Below are positions 32,272-43,411 of a DNA stretch of 64,000 nt, one piece after another. Each line of letters begins with the position of its first letter. Positions within the stretch are counted from its first letter, which is position 1. This stretch comes from Clytia hemisphaerica (taxonomy: Eukaryota > Cnidaria > Hydrozoa > Leptothecata > Clytiidae), in NCBI GenBank assembly GCA_902728285.1, contig CACVBU010000702.1, positions 507,499 through 571,498 on the forward strand, in the 5' to 3' direction. Below the pieces are notes generated by a model. The model had not been told where the DNA came from. It did no database searches and worked only from the letters and a program-made list of their open reading frames with translations. The position numbers and the translations under genes are program-made.

Positions 32272-33984
32272 TGTTCACCTGGTATCAGCAGCTGTGTGTA
32301 TGGTGTCACAATGGACATCATCTGGAATGACCCGGCAAGATGGGAAAATTTCTACCCAAGAATTGGTGGGATGCACTGGCTCATGAGCTTCGTTGGATCG
32401 GTTGGAAAACTCATGAAGAATAGTGGACTTGACAAGCTACTGAAATAGCTTTTGCAGGCGTTGAAAAGATGTTGACCGGCAAAAATTATCCCGTGTATGT
32501 ACGAGCACTCCGGATTGTTGCTTTTGAGCTCCACTTAGTCGACGAAAAAACGACCCGAGAAGACCTAGTCAAGTCCTTAGATGATCTATCAAAAAACGGC
32601 AAGCTGGCACAACATTGGATAACGAATTTCATTGATCCAGTGTTCCTCATGATGAAATATCTACGTGCAGAGAGAGAAGGAGAATTTGGATTTCCTTTGC
32701 ACTGCTGTCAAACGATGATCCCGTACTTCTTTGCTGCTGGTCATCTGAACTATGCGCGTGATGGAATTGTCTACCTCAGATCAATGCACAAGATGCCAAG
32801 CGATCTACTGAAACAGTTTATGAAGGGAGAGAATGTGGTGAGACTCAAAGACGGAAGATTCAATGGTATGGCAATCAAATCAAATCAACCTACATGAAAG
32901 TAGGAAAAGGTAAATGCATTTTTATCTCAAACATCGTAAACTACACGAATCTGATTTGGTACTGTTTAGTTAGTATCTCAAATTCTTGTTACCATATTTT
33001 CAAATGTTGCTGATTTAGGCTAGGCTGGTCAACCTACTATCCTTGATAAATTTAACATTAGTAGGACAGTGGCAATCTGGGCAAATAGTCATCATATTTG
33101 TGGAGAGCTCTTGCCAGAGCTTGATGAACAAAGGGATAAAAGGCAACCAGAGAATGACAAATACAAGGAAGAAGGAAATGGCAGAATCAAATTAGATAAC
33201 AACGATCGTATGAAAATCATAAAGGCTCTAGAGAAATGCATCCACCCACTTCAAATTCACACCCATGCCTCTAATACACTCGTCAACATCTACAGTGGAG
33301 AAGAATCTGACTCTTCTGTAAATGTCCATAAGCCTCACGATACTGGTGAGAAGCAGATGATCACCTTCGAAAATGATCTTCCGGATTCTTTTAGAGCCCC
33401 TATCAGCTCAAAGGTGATACTCATGCAATCTGTGAACGACAAACGGTCAAAGAGAAAGAATGAAAAAAATGGATACAACACAGACGTCATTTTCTCCCGT
33501 GTTCTTTATCTTCTTGGAACAAATCAAATGGAATTCGAAGACATCTTCAATTACGAGCTCGCTTCTGTTCCAACTGCACTATTCAAGGAATCTGGAGAAC
33601 ACAGGTACCCAAATTGCAAATCGGTCTTAATGAAAAATCTTAAGTGCCAGGAGAGTTCTCGTGGAGGCAGTAGTTGTTGATGGAGGAGGAATGCTGCACA
33701 AGATTTATAGGCCCTCGACTGGTACTGTAAAGGATTTGGTTGACAATGCTGAGCATTATCTCCAAAAACCATCACCATCGTCAGATAAGCACTTGATCTT
33801 CGACAGATATAAGGCTGGTAGCATTAAAGGAGATACGCGAAATGCAAAAGTCGGCAGTTTCAGAAGGAATCATCAATTAACTTTGGAGATGGAATTGCCC
33901 CTAAAGGAAATTTGTATGTCGTCATCAAAAACGAAAGAAAATCTCATTGAGATAAGGTAAGTTACTGGGAGCTGAGATAAGGTG

Positions 33985-34090
33985 TGGCGCTCCACCTCGG
34001 CATTCGATCTCCCAGGTCTAGCGCAAATAGAAAAGGGGATAGACACTCCCAGCTCCACCAACAGCCACCAGATGAATATACTTACTTACT
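33985..34090 (+). mobile_element. SINE, copy 2 (5' truncated)
   Basis: Near-identical to 362-472 of copy 1 (GGCGCTCCACCTCGGCATTC through CACCAGATGAATATACTTAC), lacking the tRNA-like head. It lies inside the decayed PIN-like gene just after an exon-like end. Confidence 0.85.
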
Positions 34091-35276
34091 AGAATTTATT
34101 TTACCGGGCACACTGGACTAGTCATAACATTAAAACGATTGAGTTACAAATATTTTGTCTATTAATTATTCCAGAATGTATTTTTTATTTCCTTTCCTAT
34201 GCAGGTTTTTAAAGGTGTCCGCATCAAACGTCACGATTTGACTTCGTACTACTATGAAGCCGACTACATAATACCCCCAACAAATTGACTGCATCAATAA
34301 TGAAGAGAAAAAGGTGATCAAAGTTTTAAGTGCAGACACAGATGTTTTCATTCTTCTATGTGGTCATTTCTTTGAGAGAAAGTGGTCTTCGAAGATTTAC
34401 ATGGATCCATTCACAAAAGAAAACAAAATTATTAACATCAACAATTCGGTTAAACGTAGCGGAAATCTTACCCAACATCTAATTGCACTCCAAGCACTCT
34501 CTGGTTGTGATACAGTCCCGATGCTGTTCAATATTGGAAAATCAAAAGCAATCAACGCTGCTAAGAAAGTCCCTCTTTTGCATATTGATGACATCAACTC
34601 TCCAATAAAATTGGTTGTCAAAGAAGGAAAGCAGTTTGTGGCAAAGTGTAATGGCCAAACTCACGAATCTTCATCTACAAATAGACGTAACATCTGGGTG
34701 AGCAAGACTGATGGTTCGAAGAAGTCAACCAAAACACCCGCACTCAAATATTTGCCACCAACCGACGAAGCTCTCGAATTGAGAGGGCATTTTGTTGCAA
34801 TCATGGGGAAAAATTGTGTCAGTGGCAACCCCCCAGACCTGAATCCTTGTGACTATGACTATGAGAAACGTGAAGATGGAGTGTCGTTGACGCCGACCAT
34901 GCTTCCAGACGGTGTCGATGTTGCTCCAGAAGAGATTCTGCAGATAACCGCCGCTGCAAATGTGCATCTTCAACATGTATTAACAAGAAATGCCCCTGTA
35001 AAGAAGCTGAAGTTGACTGCACTGAATTTTGTGGTTGTAAAGAATGCGAGAATCATAAAGAGCCTGATTTTAAAATGTTAAACAATGGTGAAAATGACAA
35101 AGAGCATTTGGATAGTAGTGATAACGATGAAGATGATGAAAATGACAATCATTATTTGTGCTGTATCATTTACCAGCCAATAATTACTTGAGATTCTGAT
35201 ATCTCATTGCATTATCACATTTGGAATTTCTTCATTTTTAACACTTATTTCCAGTATTTTCGAAATATTTCAAAAT

Positions 35277-35559
35277 TTATATATACGGAGACTTTTAGGA
35301 TCATTATTTTCACCATCTACATAAAAATATCTTTCAAACGAGTATAAACTTGACTATGTTTAGACAATTTTTTGTTTTGTTTTTCACGATTTTTGACATT
35401 TTTCATGTCATTCCTTAAAAACCGTGTAAAAAATTTTCCCCAAGACTTGGGGAGGGCAAGTTTGGCTTTTTAGACTCAGTATATACCATAGTAATAGGAA
35501 ATGCAATAAAAACCCATATGTACTCGATGTCAAGGTGAACTCGGGTGGCCATTGGACTA
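35277..35559 (-). repeat. Right TIR of the 4.49-kb element
   Basis: Inverse of 31072-31364, ending GGCCATTGGACTA. A few substitutions and short indels separate the two TIRs, so the insertion is not recent. Confidence 0.9.
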
Positions 35560-35562
35560 GTA

Positions 35563-35638
35563 CCAGGACCTTTTCATCGTGGCTTGAAAGGAACTTCTAC
35601 TTAAACTTCTACTCCAAAAAGAAAGGCACCAGAAACTG
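35563..35638 (+). pseudogene. Resumed Crypton exon beyond the insertion
   Basis: With the 4.49 kb element and one GTA removed, the frame runs from DKSPDVPSTAQSSIK straight into VPGPFHRGLKGTST, one TAA, then TSTPKRKAPETG at a GTTAGG donor. A basic KRK tail fits a nuclear protein. It shows that the insertion split one exon. Confidence 0.7.
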
Positions 35639-35942
35639 GTTAGGTAACTTTTGTATCAAATTACCATTGAATTTTATCATTTATACCTGGCATAGGTGTC
35701 CGAGAATCCACCCAAAATGCACATCAATCTATGTCTGACTGGTCTTTTTTAAAAGTGCTCATACTACATAAAAGGCTCTCATTTAACTTATCTATTTTTT
35801 TCTTGCTCATGGGCAAAAAATCGTTACCAAAAGGTCATTTGGAAGAAAGCAACTCAATGTTTTAAGGTTACAGATAGGTCAATTTGATTATTTTTAAAAA
35901 GTATCATTAATTGTTTAGCATCCTTTCTTTGATGAAATTGGA

Positions 35943-37620
35943 CTGGAGTCAGGGGGGGGGGTATCGAGTCAGTGTACTGGCCCATAGCTGGTGGGGTGGT
36001 GTATTTTTTAAGGTTAAATTGAGTTAGTATAGTGTACTAAAAGGGTGGTCCTCTGAGAAAAATACAATGAAAAAGTTAGTACAGTGTACTAAAAGGGTGG
36101 TCCTCTGAGAAAAATACAATGAAAAAGTTAGTACACTGTACTAAAAAGGGTGGTGTTCTGAATTGATACACACTGAAAAGTTAGTACATGTACTAATTTC
36201 AGTGGTAAATACACACAAACCCAGTGAATTCCCATGTATATTTGCCCTAATTTGCCAGGTCCAAGCTGGTCCGAGACCTTCAAGTCAAGGCTGGTTAAGC
36301 TATACAAATTGGTACACTGATTTTCTCCCAATGTTTCCTGTTTACTTGATTGGATTTGTTTCAGAGTCGCAGCATGCGCAAGTGGAGACCGGCCTTAAGT
36401 CCAATCTCGTTTACGTTTTCTTTAAGGTCCTATCTACATTATGGCAACAACAAGAATTTGAATGTGTAAACGTTTGAATCGAAGCTTTCAAGTTTTATAA
36501 AAACAAATCCGCTCTATTGTTTTATGTTTTTTAAACCTTGTTGGATTGATGTTAATTGAAAAAAAATCTGTATATAAGTGAAATCACCGGGGGGAGGGGG
36601 TGAAAACGACCGTACGTTCGGCCAAAAATCAGGTCTCTAAAATCGGTCCCTTACAGTGCAGGAAAGATTTGGCCGAAAATCGACCCTTATAGTGTAATTT
36701 TTCGACATTTTTTGCCCTTTTCAGGGCAAAATTGTTTGAAATTTCTCAAATTACCTCAAAATTTGGTATTTTATAAAATTTTTCACCCTTACAGTGCACT
36801 TTTTCCCACTTGCTCACAAATCAACCCTTACAGTGCAATTTCCAAAGTCCAAAAAACCTACACTTAAGAGCCGCACGTCCAGTAGGTCCCCGGGGGGGGG
36901 GGCAGTCAGGCAAATTGACCGACAGGTATGTGCGGCGGTTAAGGGTATGTTTTTCAAAATATCAGAAATGCACTGTAAGAGTGGACTTTTGATAAATGCA
37001 CTGTATGGGTGGAAATTTCAGCAAATCTAGGAAAAATTGCAAATTTTTGCTCAAAAATATTGATTTTTTTTGCTCTAAAAGAGTTTAAAATTTGAAAAAA
37101 TGCACTGTAAGGGTTTGAATTTCACCGATTTTTTTCTACGCTGTAAGGGTGCAATTCTAAAAGCCATTTTTTTCGCCGCACATACCGAAAAACTGCTACA
37201 GCTTGCCAGACAACCAGAAATCAAGTCACAAGAAGGGCAATAACTCAAAATTCGTTTTGAGTGTTTTGACGTGCTAATTTCAGCTAATTCAGGCTAATTC
37301 ACTGTATTTGATTGACTTTGCTTTGTCTGTTTCTATGTTTCAGTGTTTGTACTATATAAGGATTCAAGTAAGTATTCAAATATTCGGCTGTGGAAGAAAG
37401 TTAGTACAGTGTACTAAAAGGGTGGTGTCAAAGCCCCAACCGTGAAAAAAGTTAGTACAGTGTACTAAAAGGGTGGTGTCAAAGCCGCGACCGTGAAAAA
37501 AAGTTAGTACAGTGTACTAAAAAGGGTGGTGGTCTAATTTTTTGGAAAAAAATCCAAAATTCAAGTTAGTACCCCATGGTCCAGTACACTGACTTGGTAC
37601 TCCCCCCCTGCTGGAGTGGT
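35943..37620. mobile_element. 1.7-kb TIR element with TAGTACAGTGTACTA tandem repeats
   Basis: Left end CAGGGGGGGGGGTATCGAGTCAGTGTACTGG (35948) and right end its inverse (37560-37610, CCAGTACACTGACTTGGTACTCCCCCC). Next to each end are three ~50-bp tandem units, each with TAGTACAGTGTACTA, a palindrome around one base, and AAGGGTGGT. The interior is filled by two CCCTTACAGTGCA-type elements. No ORF with a known domain; frames at 36128-36477 look incidental. Confidence 0.65.
36585..37210. mobile_element. CCCTTACAGTGCA-family elements, copies 2 and 3
   Basis: Two adjacent units meet at a poly-G tract (36890-36901). Unit 2 reads CCCTTACAGTGCA in plus orientation (36650, 36786, 36826). Unit 3 reads the inverse, TGCACTGTAAGGGT (36968, 37101), and has inverted ends GGTATGTGCGGCGG (36926) and CGCCGCACATACC (37172). 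Related to the MITE at 31789-32271. Confidence 0.65.
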
Positions 37621-38690
37621 TAAAGTGCAATTCAATGGCTTTCTAAATATGTAATTACTTTTTCGACATATTTTTCTAATTTGGAATTATGACGCGATTT
37701 CAAAAGACGAACTTTGAACTTTGACTCTTCAAAATCTACTGAATATTTTTCAATGAAACCTTTTGTATTCGAAAGCCCTTGTTCTCCCCTACAAAACCGT
37801 GCTCCGCTTTATCATTTACACGCCCTATTCAAAAGATATTTAACTTTTCATGTTATGCGATGTTAAAAAACAGGTTTTTCACGTTTAAAGCGAGTTTTCT
37901 CCACAACAAAACCTCGAATCAACAATCGGAGGCACGGTTTTGCTATTCAACCTTTTCTGAATAGAATGACGTAGGTTTCAGAAATATCGACCAACCAGAT
38001 CTTGTAGAGTAACCTTTCAAAGTTGGTATGTACACTGGATTTTTGAAGAAATTGTGATTCTGAGATATTTCAAAATTTAAAATCTTTTTATCTTTACCGA
38101 AAAATTCCCCCCTCTTTCAGCCTCTTTTATTGAAAAGTAAAAAGACTATTATTCCATTGTAAGACTTTATAATAGGTATATCGAAAGAAGCGTCGCTTTA
38201 AACTTCCCTTTACAGTTTTCTTTTACAATTCAAATAAAAGGCTCAATCAATAGGGATTATACATCGATAATGTTTTTAGAATTTTTTGCAATTTTGATAC
38301 ACTTTTAGGTTTAGGGAGATGCATCATTCGATGGTCCGTAAAATTTTGAATCTTTTACAGCAAAAAAAATTTTTTTGATGTAAAAAAACGATTTTCTTCA
38401 AAGGAGCCCTATCTGTAACCTTTTTAACCACCACTGGATTGATTATCAAATCAGTTGAGTGTTCTGTAATTCTTGCCAGCAACCATGGCCCTTTTTTTGC
38501 TCAAAATATAGAAAAACACTTCTTAATATTAATCGAAAGCTTAGGATTGTATCAAGTGCTGTTTAAAATCTTTACAATCTTTGTTGTTTACAATCTGTTT
38601 ACAAGAACCCCACCCCCACAGTAGCATGAGCAAAAAACAATTGAAACGTAATCTTTTTTCACTTTAATCAAAGAACTACAACGACAGAAA
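37621..38690. other. No gene seen (1.1 kb)
   Basis: AT-rich with poly-T/poly-A. Short frames (37779, 38439) carry no domain. Confidence 0.35.
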
Positions 38691-38693
38691 AGA

Positions 38694-38830
38694 GTATTGG
38701 AGAAGAAACTAATTCAATCAACAAAAGCTTTTTTAAATGTTCATAAGTTTGATATTTTTTGTGTTGGTGAATCATTTCTTGATTCTTCTATCGAGACTGA
38801 CAATCAAAGGCTAAAGATTGATATATCTAT
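38694..38830 (+). pseudogene. LINE endonuclease fragment
   Basis: A ~45-codon stretch reads FLNVHKFDIFCVGESFLDSS, then NQRLKIDISI. This is the N-terminal FDIICxxETWLDSSI block of non-LTR endonucleases (G-E in place of T-E). It is cut off abruptly by an unrelated coding relic at 38867. Confidence 0.5.
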
Positions 38831-38866
38831 AACCTCCTCAGATCTGAACACCCTTCAAATTCTAAA

Positions 38867-40875
38867 GTGGGTGCAGTTAACAGATATGCCAGACACTTCA
38901 CCACAGAATTCTCAAGATACTTAGAACCGTTTCAAGATATTTCCCTTGAAGAAGATGCTATATCCACTATTCAAAAATTGCGTGACATTCCAATTAACAT
39001 TTCTTGTATTGAGAACGGTTCATTCCTCGAAACGGAATTGGAACTGCCCTTAAAGACAATTGGTAGAACTATTGTGCGTCCTAGAGTACGGGCAGACGGA
39101 TATTCTTTATCTGTTTTATACAAGGACGTTGGATCCCTCCAAAAGTTGAACCCGATTAAATACTTGGGGGAAAGAGATACGCTCCTACTTTTCTTCCTTA
39201 CCGGTGTTGCTGGGCACAATCTTGAAACTGGCATCACCGTGAAAAATGCTCATATGCCATGATGATATCACCAACGAAACAGCAATCTTCCTTTCAAATT
39301 TAGTGCAACGTTTTTTCTCCGATTCAAAAACAGTGACCACCATCAATGGCAAACCGTTATGTGGTGATGGGGACACGACGTTTCGAGCATGGCTTAAGGA
39401 CAATGCAATTCGGTCTATCGAAACACCAAATGGTGATCTGGTAATCTTTATCGATAATGTTGGCAAATATGTCATCAAATATTACCGGATCAACCAAAAC
39501 AAAAACACTACGGCTATTTGTGTCACTCCCACCGTGCACATGCACATCCCGTTGAACGGGATGTACAGTTTAAAAGTTCAAAAAACAAGAAACGTATGGA
39601 CCCAAAAAATGGAAAGGTCGAAGATCAGAGAAACAAATTCAGAACCTGATGTTAGCAGAAAAGAAGAACAGCAAAGACGATTTCCGGGGGGCCTATAGGC
39701 ATAGATACGTAACGCCACTTTTTATGTCAGAAACTATTGAAATGGAGACAAAGATTTCTGAACGTGTCGTAGGAAAAGTCACCGATGCAGTAACAAGACG
39801 GTGTGAAAAGTGTAACAAGGGATACAAGGGTCTAAGATGCAAATATGATTCGTGCCAGGGTTGTGTATCCAAGGTTGCAGAAGATTCTAAAATAGTCAGA
39901 CCTTAACCAGAAATCTGTTATAAATAAGACTGAACTTTCCATAGGGGAATGTCTTCAGGTGAACCCAAACAGCTACGAAAGTATGCGCGATGTCTTGAAG
40001 CAGGTTAAGGAACGTGCAATAAACACGGTGCGAAAATGTGTCCACTTTACACATTGATGCGACGAATTATTTGCGAAACTCCAAACGATTACAAGTGGCT
40101 TGGTATAGTGTCTGGGTTAGGTCATTTGAATATGAACCATAGATTAAAACATTCTTTAGCATCTCCGATCCAATTGTTTTGGAAGTTCTGGCTCAAAATG
40201 TTTTAAAATTCGAAACAGCTAAAACGTTATTTTGTGAGTTGTAAAGACAATCATAAGGCTTGGCAAAGCTTCGAGGTTTTTTTGCATGGAAGTATGATAG
40301 AGTTAATACGCTTCTATACCGCCGACAGAACAACAGGTATACCACACCACCCACAGAAGATTTTTTAGATTGGTTAAATGATATTGAATCGGAAACACTA
40401 AAGTTTTTTTGTAAATGCGCTGCGTGATGTTGCACTTCCTATTTACATACAGCGAATAGGGGATAGGAACAACGATCATACAACGAGTCACGCAGAAAAG
40501 ATGAGTTTTTTTATATTTTCTTTGCATTTAATCACCCAATCTATCGCGAGGTTGAATATAATGAACTAAGAAATCTGGTACTAGCTCCTAAACCTATCAA
40601 AGAGCTACTTAAAAACAACACTGCTTTCATTCCCTCATCTACTGGGGATATGTCAAATGGGTGACGTCACCAGGGTGGAGATTTCCTGTTTGAGCAGCGA
40701 ATCAAGCGAATGAAGATGATCGCACCAAATCGCACCGAGAAAACTTGGAAATCGGTAAGTCGAAGCGTCGACAACGTTGACAGAATCTTGCCAAATGGCT
40801 TCCGGGTGTTGCAAATGACCGAATACGACAGCACACGAGTAACGGCGATTGGATGCTTGGCGAGCATCTCTTAGG
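38867..40875 (+). pseudogene. Relic of a large transposon-type protein (DUF6589-like?)
   Basis: Pieces in order: DIPINISCIENGSFLETELE and LFFLTGVAGHNLETG to 39262; frameshift; DDITNETAIFLSNLVQRFFS, CGDGDTTFRAWLKDNAIRSI and LVIFIDNVGKYVIKYYRI to 39698; then a Cys cluster CEKCNKGYKGLRCKYDSC; KWLGIVSGLGHLNMN; FFVNALRDVALPIYIQRIGD; FFYIFFAFNHPIYREVEYNE; one TGA; GGDFLFEQRIKRMKMIAP to 40872. The last blocks resemble those I associate, from memory and with low certainty, with DUF6589-type proteins spread through fungal and animal genomes. At least six frameshifts or stops. Confidence 0.5.
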
Positions 40876-41029
40876 TATTCATCCTATTTGCATGCAAAAG
40901 GAAACCACATCCTCAATATCGACCGTAAGATCTTGAATGACGATTTGAAAAATCTACCTGCAAAAATGGACCAACCAAGGGTGATCTTTCGTGAGTATGA
41001 CCTTTGAAGGTGGTAGAAGATTGCAAGGA

Positions 41030-41385
41030 AAAGAATATCTACCTCATTCAAAAATTGAGTAATTTGGCTAAGAACATTGATGCATGCTTATAAATAGTGA
41101 TTTTTATGGATAAAGATTCAATTATTGAGGCGAGAATGTTTTCATGAAAATCTGCTTCAACCATCTTTTACCAATGATGGTACCCTACGTTCATGCAAAG
41201 AATCAAGACAAAATAATTATCCAGTCTAAAAACCCTTTCTTTAGCAGTTTTTTGGCTGGAATTTGCCCCCAAAATGTGTTTTCCAAAATCGGACTCCGTC
41301 ACATTCGAGGGTTTATGGTTTGTGCAAAAAATCATAAAGAATGAATGAGCTAATCAAGAGAAAAGCTAATAACTAAGTAATTGGT
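41030..41385 (+). repeat. Repeat R1, copy E
   Basis: Shares AAAAATTGAGTAATTTGGC, CTGCTTCAACCATCTTTTAC, GGACTCCGTCACATTCGAGG and TGTGCAAAAAATCA with the other copies, and lacks the hairpin end. A partial echo (CAAAAATTGAGTAATTTGGC) lies at about 41503. Confidence 0.6.
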
Positions 41386-41639
41386 AATATCGATTTTGGC
41401 TCATTTCTTCATAAAAACACGTCTAGCAGCCAAAACTTCACGTGTAAACACTAATTATTTTTCAAAATTAAGCCTTCATATGCAAAAAACACCAATTTAG
41501 TCAAAAATTGAGTAATTTGGCTAAAAACATTAATGTATGGTTATAAACGGAACCTTGTGGAGCTATTAATAACTTAATTAATTCCTAGATAATTCAAAGC
41601 ACAACAGGAAAACCATCTAAGCAGCCTTGCACCATTAAT

Positions 41640-42545
41640 TGATCAACTTACGATCCAGCTGAGAGAAACTTTCGAACAACAACAAAGAAGCCTCCGTCAG
41701 GCCGCTCAATTGGTGTCGTCGTGCCGTTCATCGAACCCGTCGTCGAGATTGAACGCGAGTTTTTTTAGACCATCGGCTGCCAGTTAATCCAAAAGACACG
41801 TCGCAAATCCATAATGGCCTTTTCGATACACAACAAGCTTCTTTACACGGTCCAGCAGTCCAGCAGCAATCGTCATCTTCCCTGCTTCCACCTGCGCCTG
41901 CAAGAGTCACACAACGTATTCAACGCGGTGAGTTCATTAACCTCAACTCTCTCCTCCCCAAAACATAAACGATAAGGATAAAAAGTCGGTCAAGGTTCTG
42001 ATTGATGGGGACAGCCTCAGCCTCGCACAAGATGACGCCTGGAATGACACTCCAAAGGACTATAAGTATAAAGTGATCGACTTGCAATCGTTGCTTTTAG
42101 CTTAGACTGTGTTCCAATCTTTTTATTCTACAGTCCTCGCATGACAGAGCAGCTCTTTAGGTACCAGCAATTTGTTTCAAACCTGACATACACGTATAAC
42201 TTCGGCGCATGATACACTCGCGATCAGGCATTTAGGCACCATGTTGCTAACAACCCATCAGAGCGTTGGGACCAGTCCAATGACCTAATTTTTAATCTTC
42301 ACGTCAGGGGCTCTCGAGAAAGGGGTAATTGTTACAAAAGGTTAAAATTTCCAAAATGTGATAGTCTGATTTTATAGGGAAATGTTTTTCAGGTAAAAGT
42401 GCTAGAAACATGTTGGAAATCGCCTTTAATTCCAATCTTCTAAGACTGGAGTCGTTTATAATGCGTGATGATAATAGGATTATTGTTACGGGATTTAGTT
42501 TGTATAAACGACTGGAAGAGTTCGGTGTTTCGGCCCCCGGATAGC
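41640..42545 (+). pseudogene. DIRS-like gag-type relic
   Basis: Fragments: LVSSCRSSNPSSRLN near 41710; VLIDGDSLSLAQDDAWNDTP and KVIDLQSLLLA at 41995-42103; then SPRMTEQLFRYQQFVSNL, YTRDQAFRHHVANNPSERWD and LIFNLHVRGS at 42130-42310. The order (disordered N terminus, Y-x-x-x-F/L helix region, then YDxxFRxxxAxxPxxxWD) is what I expect of the gag-like ORF of tyrosine-recombinase retroelements. A further frame (SARNMLEIAFNSNLLRLESF, 42393-42540) follows a putative intron. Several stops. Confidence 0.4.
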
Positions 42546-42673
42546 TACGCAGAAACTTGTGTAGCGAGAAAACAAATTTTACTCGGACGGGGGTGCTTCC
42601 GCTAAGACTTTGGCGCGGGAAAGCTTAGGAGAAATTAATTCTTGATCAAGCAACAACAGACTCTCAAAACAAA

Positions 42674-42975
42674 ATGGAAGACGACAACACGCTCTGGACT
42701 AAAAAAGCAAATCTTTTCAAAATAAATGGTTTAAAAGAATATCAGAAAGAAGTTTTTAACAATCTCATGAAGGGAAGAATTGTTTTGTTGGTCAGCCAAC
42801 TAGAAGTGGAAAATGTTTGCTTTTTCAAGCCTGGCCCTCCCTCAGGAAGCTTTCAAAAGAAGAACAAAATTTTGATGCTGTCACTGATCAAACTAAAGAC
42901 GTGGTCATCGTGATTTCACCAATAAAATCTTTGACATCCAAAATTTGTTCCCTCTATTTTTTTTTTCTTTTTGCT
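42674..42975 (+). pseudogene. RecQ-like helicase N-terminal fragment
   Basis: The frame from 42674 reads LFKINGLKEYQKEVFNNLMK (a Q-motif-like start). After a shift at about 42785 the next frame gives CFVGQPTRSGKCLLFQAWP, a Walker A with Gly to Arg and Ser to Cys changes (consensus GxPTGSGKS), then DVVIVISPIKSLTSK, which is motif Ia. Motif II (DExH) and the rest were not found before the following AT-rich stretch. The changes and frameshift indicate a dead copy. Confidence 0.6.
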
Positions 42976-43411
42976 TTATTTCTACTATTTCTAAACTAGT
43001 CGTCTAGCTTGCTAGACTAATCTTCTTATGATCATTATGAGCCAGACAGTAAAGTACAGAGTGAGATAAAAATCGGACTCAAAAAATTAAATATTAATTC
43101 TGGTTGGATCCACTACGATGAAAAGCTGAAGCGATACCCTATTATCACTATCAGCATATCATGTCTCCAGAGCCTTCCCTTCTGTCAAAAATTATGCCTT
43201 CCTTTTGATCTTACCAGCCTTTATCAATTTCAAATTCTCACCCTCAGAGTATTCTTACAATTTAGTCGATTTTCACCCTTATAAAAAAGCGTATATCAAA
43301 CTCTATTTAATTTTTATGGACTTGTCTGTTGATCTATTTTTTCTCTGAATTCTTGTTCGAAACCATTTGATTTCTCTGAAGTAACTAAACTAAAAACCTA
43401 AATTTTTAAAG

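Larger units (their letters stand above)
31473..35187 (+). pseudogene. Large PIN/FEN1-like protein with C-terminal CXC domain
   Basis: Piecing frames in order gives about 1,000 residues: MPNNLATREVPRLMLL at 31473; NKTPLDPSTIL and DRAGQKVTVFT to 31788; after the MITE, DIIWNDPARW, PRIGGMHWLMSFVGSVGKLM (TAG at 32447) and REGEFGFPLHCC, PYFFAAGHLNYARDG to 32897; an intron with GTAAAT donor; then 33040-33960 with VVVDGGGMLHKIYRPSTGTV and HLIFDRYKAGSIKGDTR; then 34200-35081 with VIKVLSADTDVFILLC and LSGCDTVPMLFNIGKSKA; then a frameshift to a cysteine cluster (RCKCASSTCINKKCPCK, FCGCKECE) and an acidic tail. DxD plus GCD..IGK is how PIN/FEN nucleases place metal ligands and their helix-hairpin; the Cys pattern resembles tesmin/TSO1 CXC. 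I recall similar uncharacterised proteins repeated in cnidarian and mollusc genomes. At least five frameshifts or stops. Confidence 0.7.
31072..35559 (+). mobile_element. 4.49-kb TIR transposon encoding a PIN/FEN-like + CXC protein
   Basis: The ends start TAGTCCAATGGCCA and are inverted copies for about 285 bp (31072-31364 and 35277-35559, imperfect). A 3-bp GTA duplication flanks it (31069-31071, 35560-35562). Its first three bases give the interrupted Crypton exon a premature TAG. The interior carries one large decayed gene (31473-35187) and has itself been hit by a MITE (31789-32271) and a SINE (33985-34090). No DDE, tyrosine or HUH recombinase motif was found in it. The TIR length and coding content match no superfamily I can name with confidence. 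Confidence 0.85.

Noticed and set aside
36128..36477. ORFs on both strands
   Set aside because: They lie in a repeat-built element, lack domains, and contradict each other's frames.
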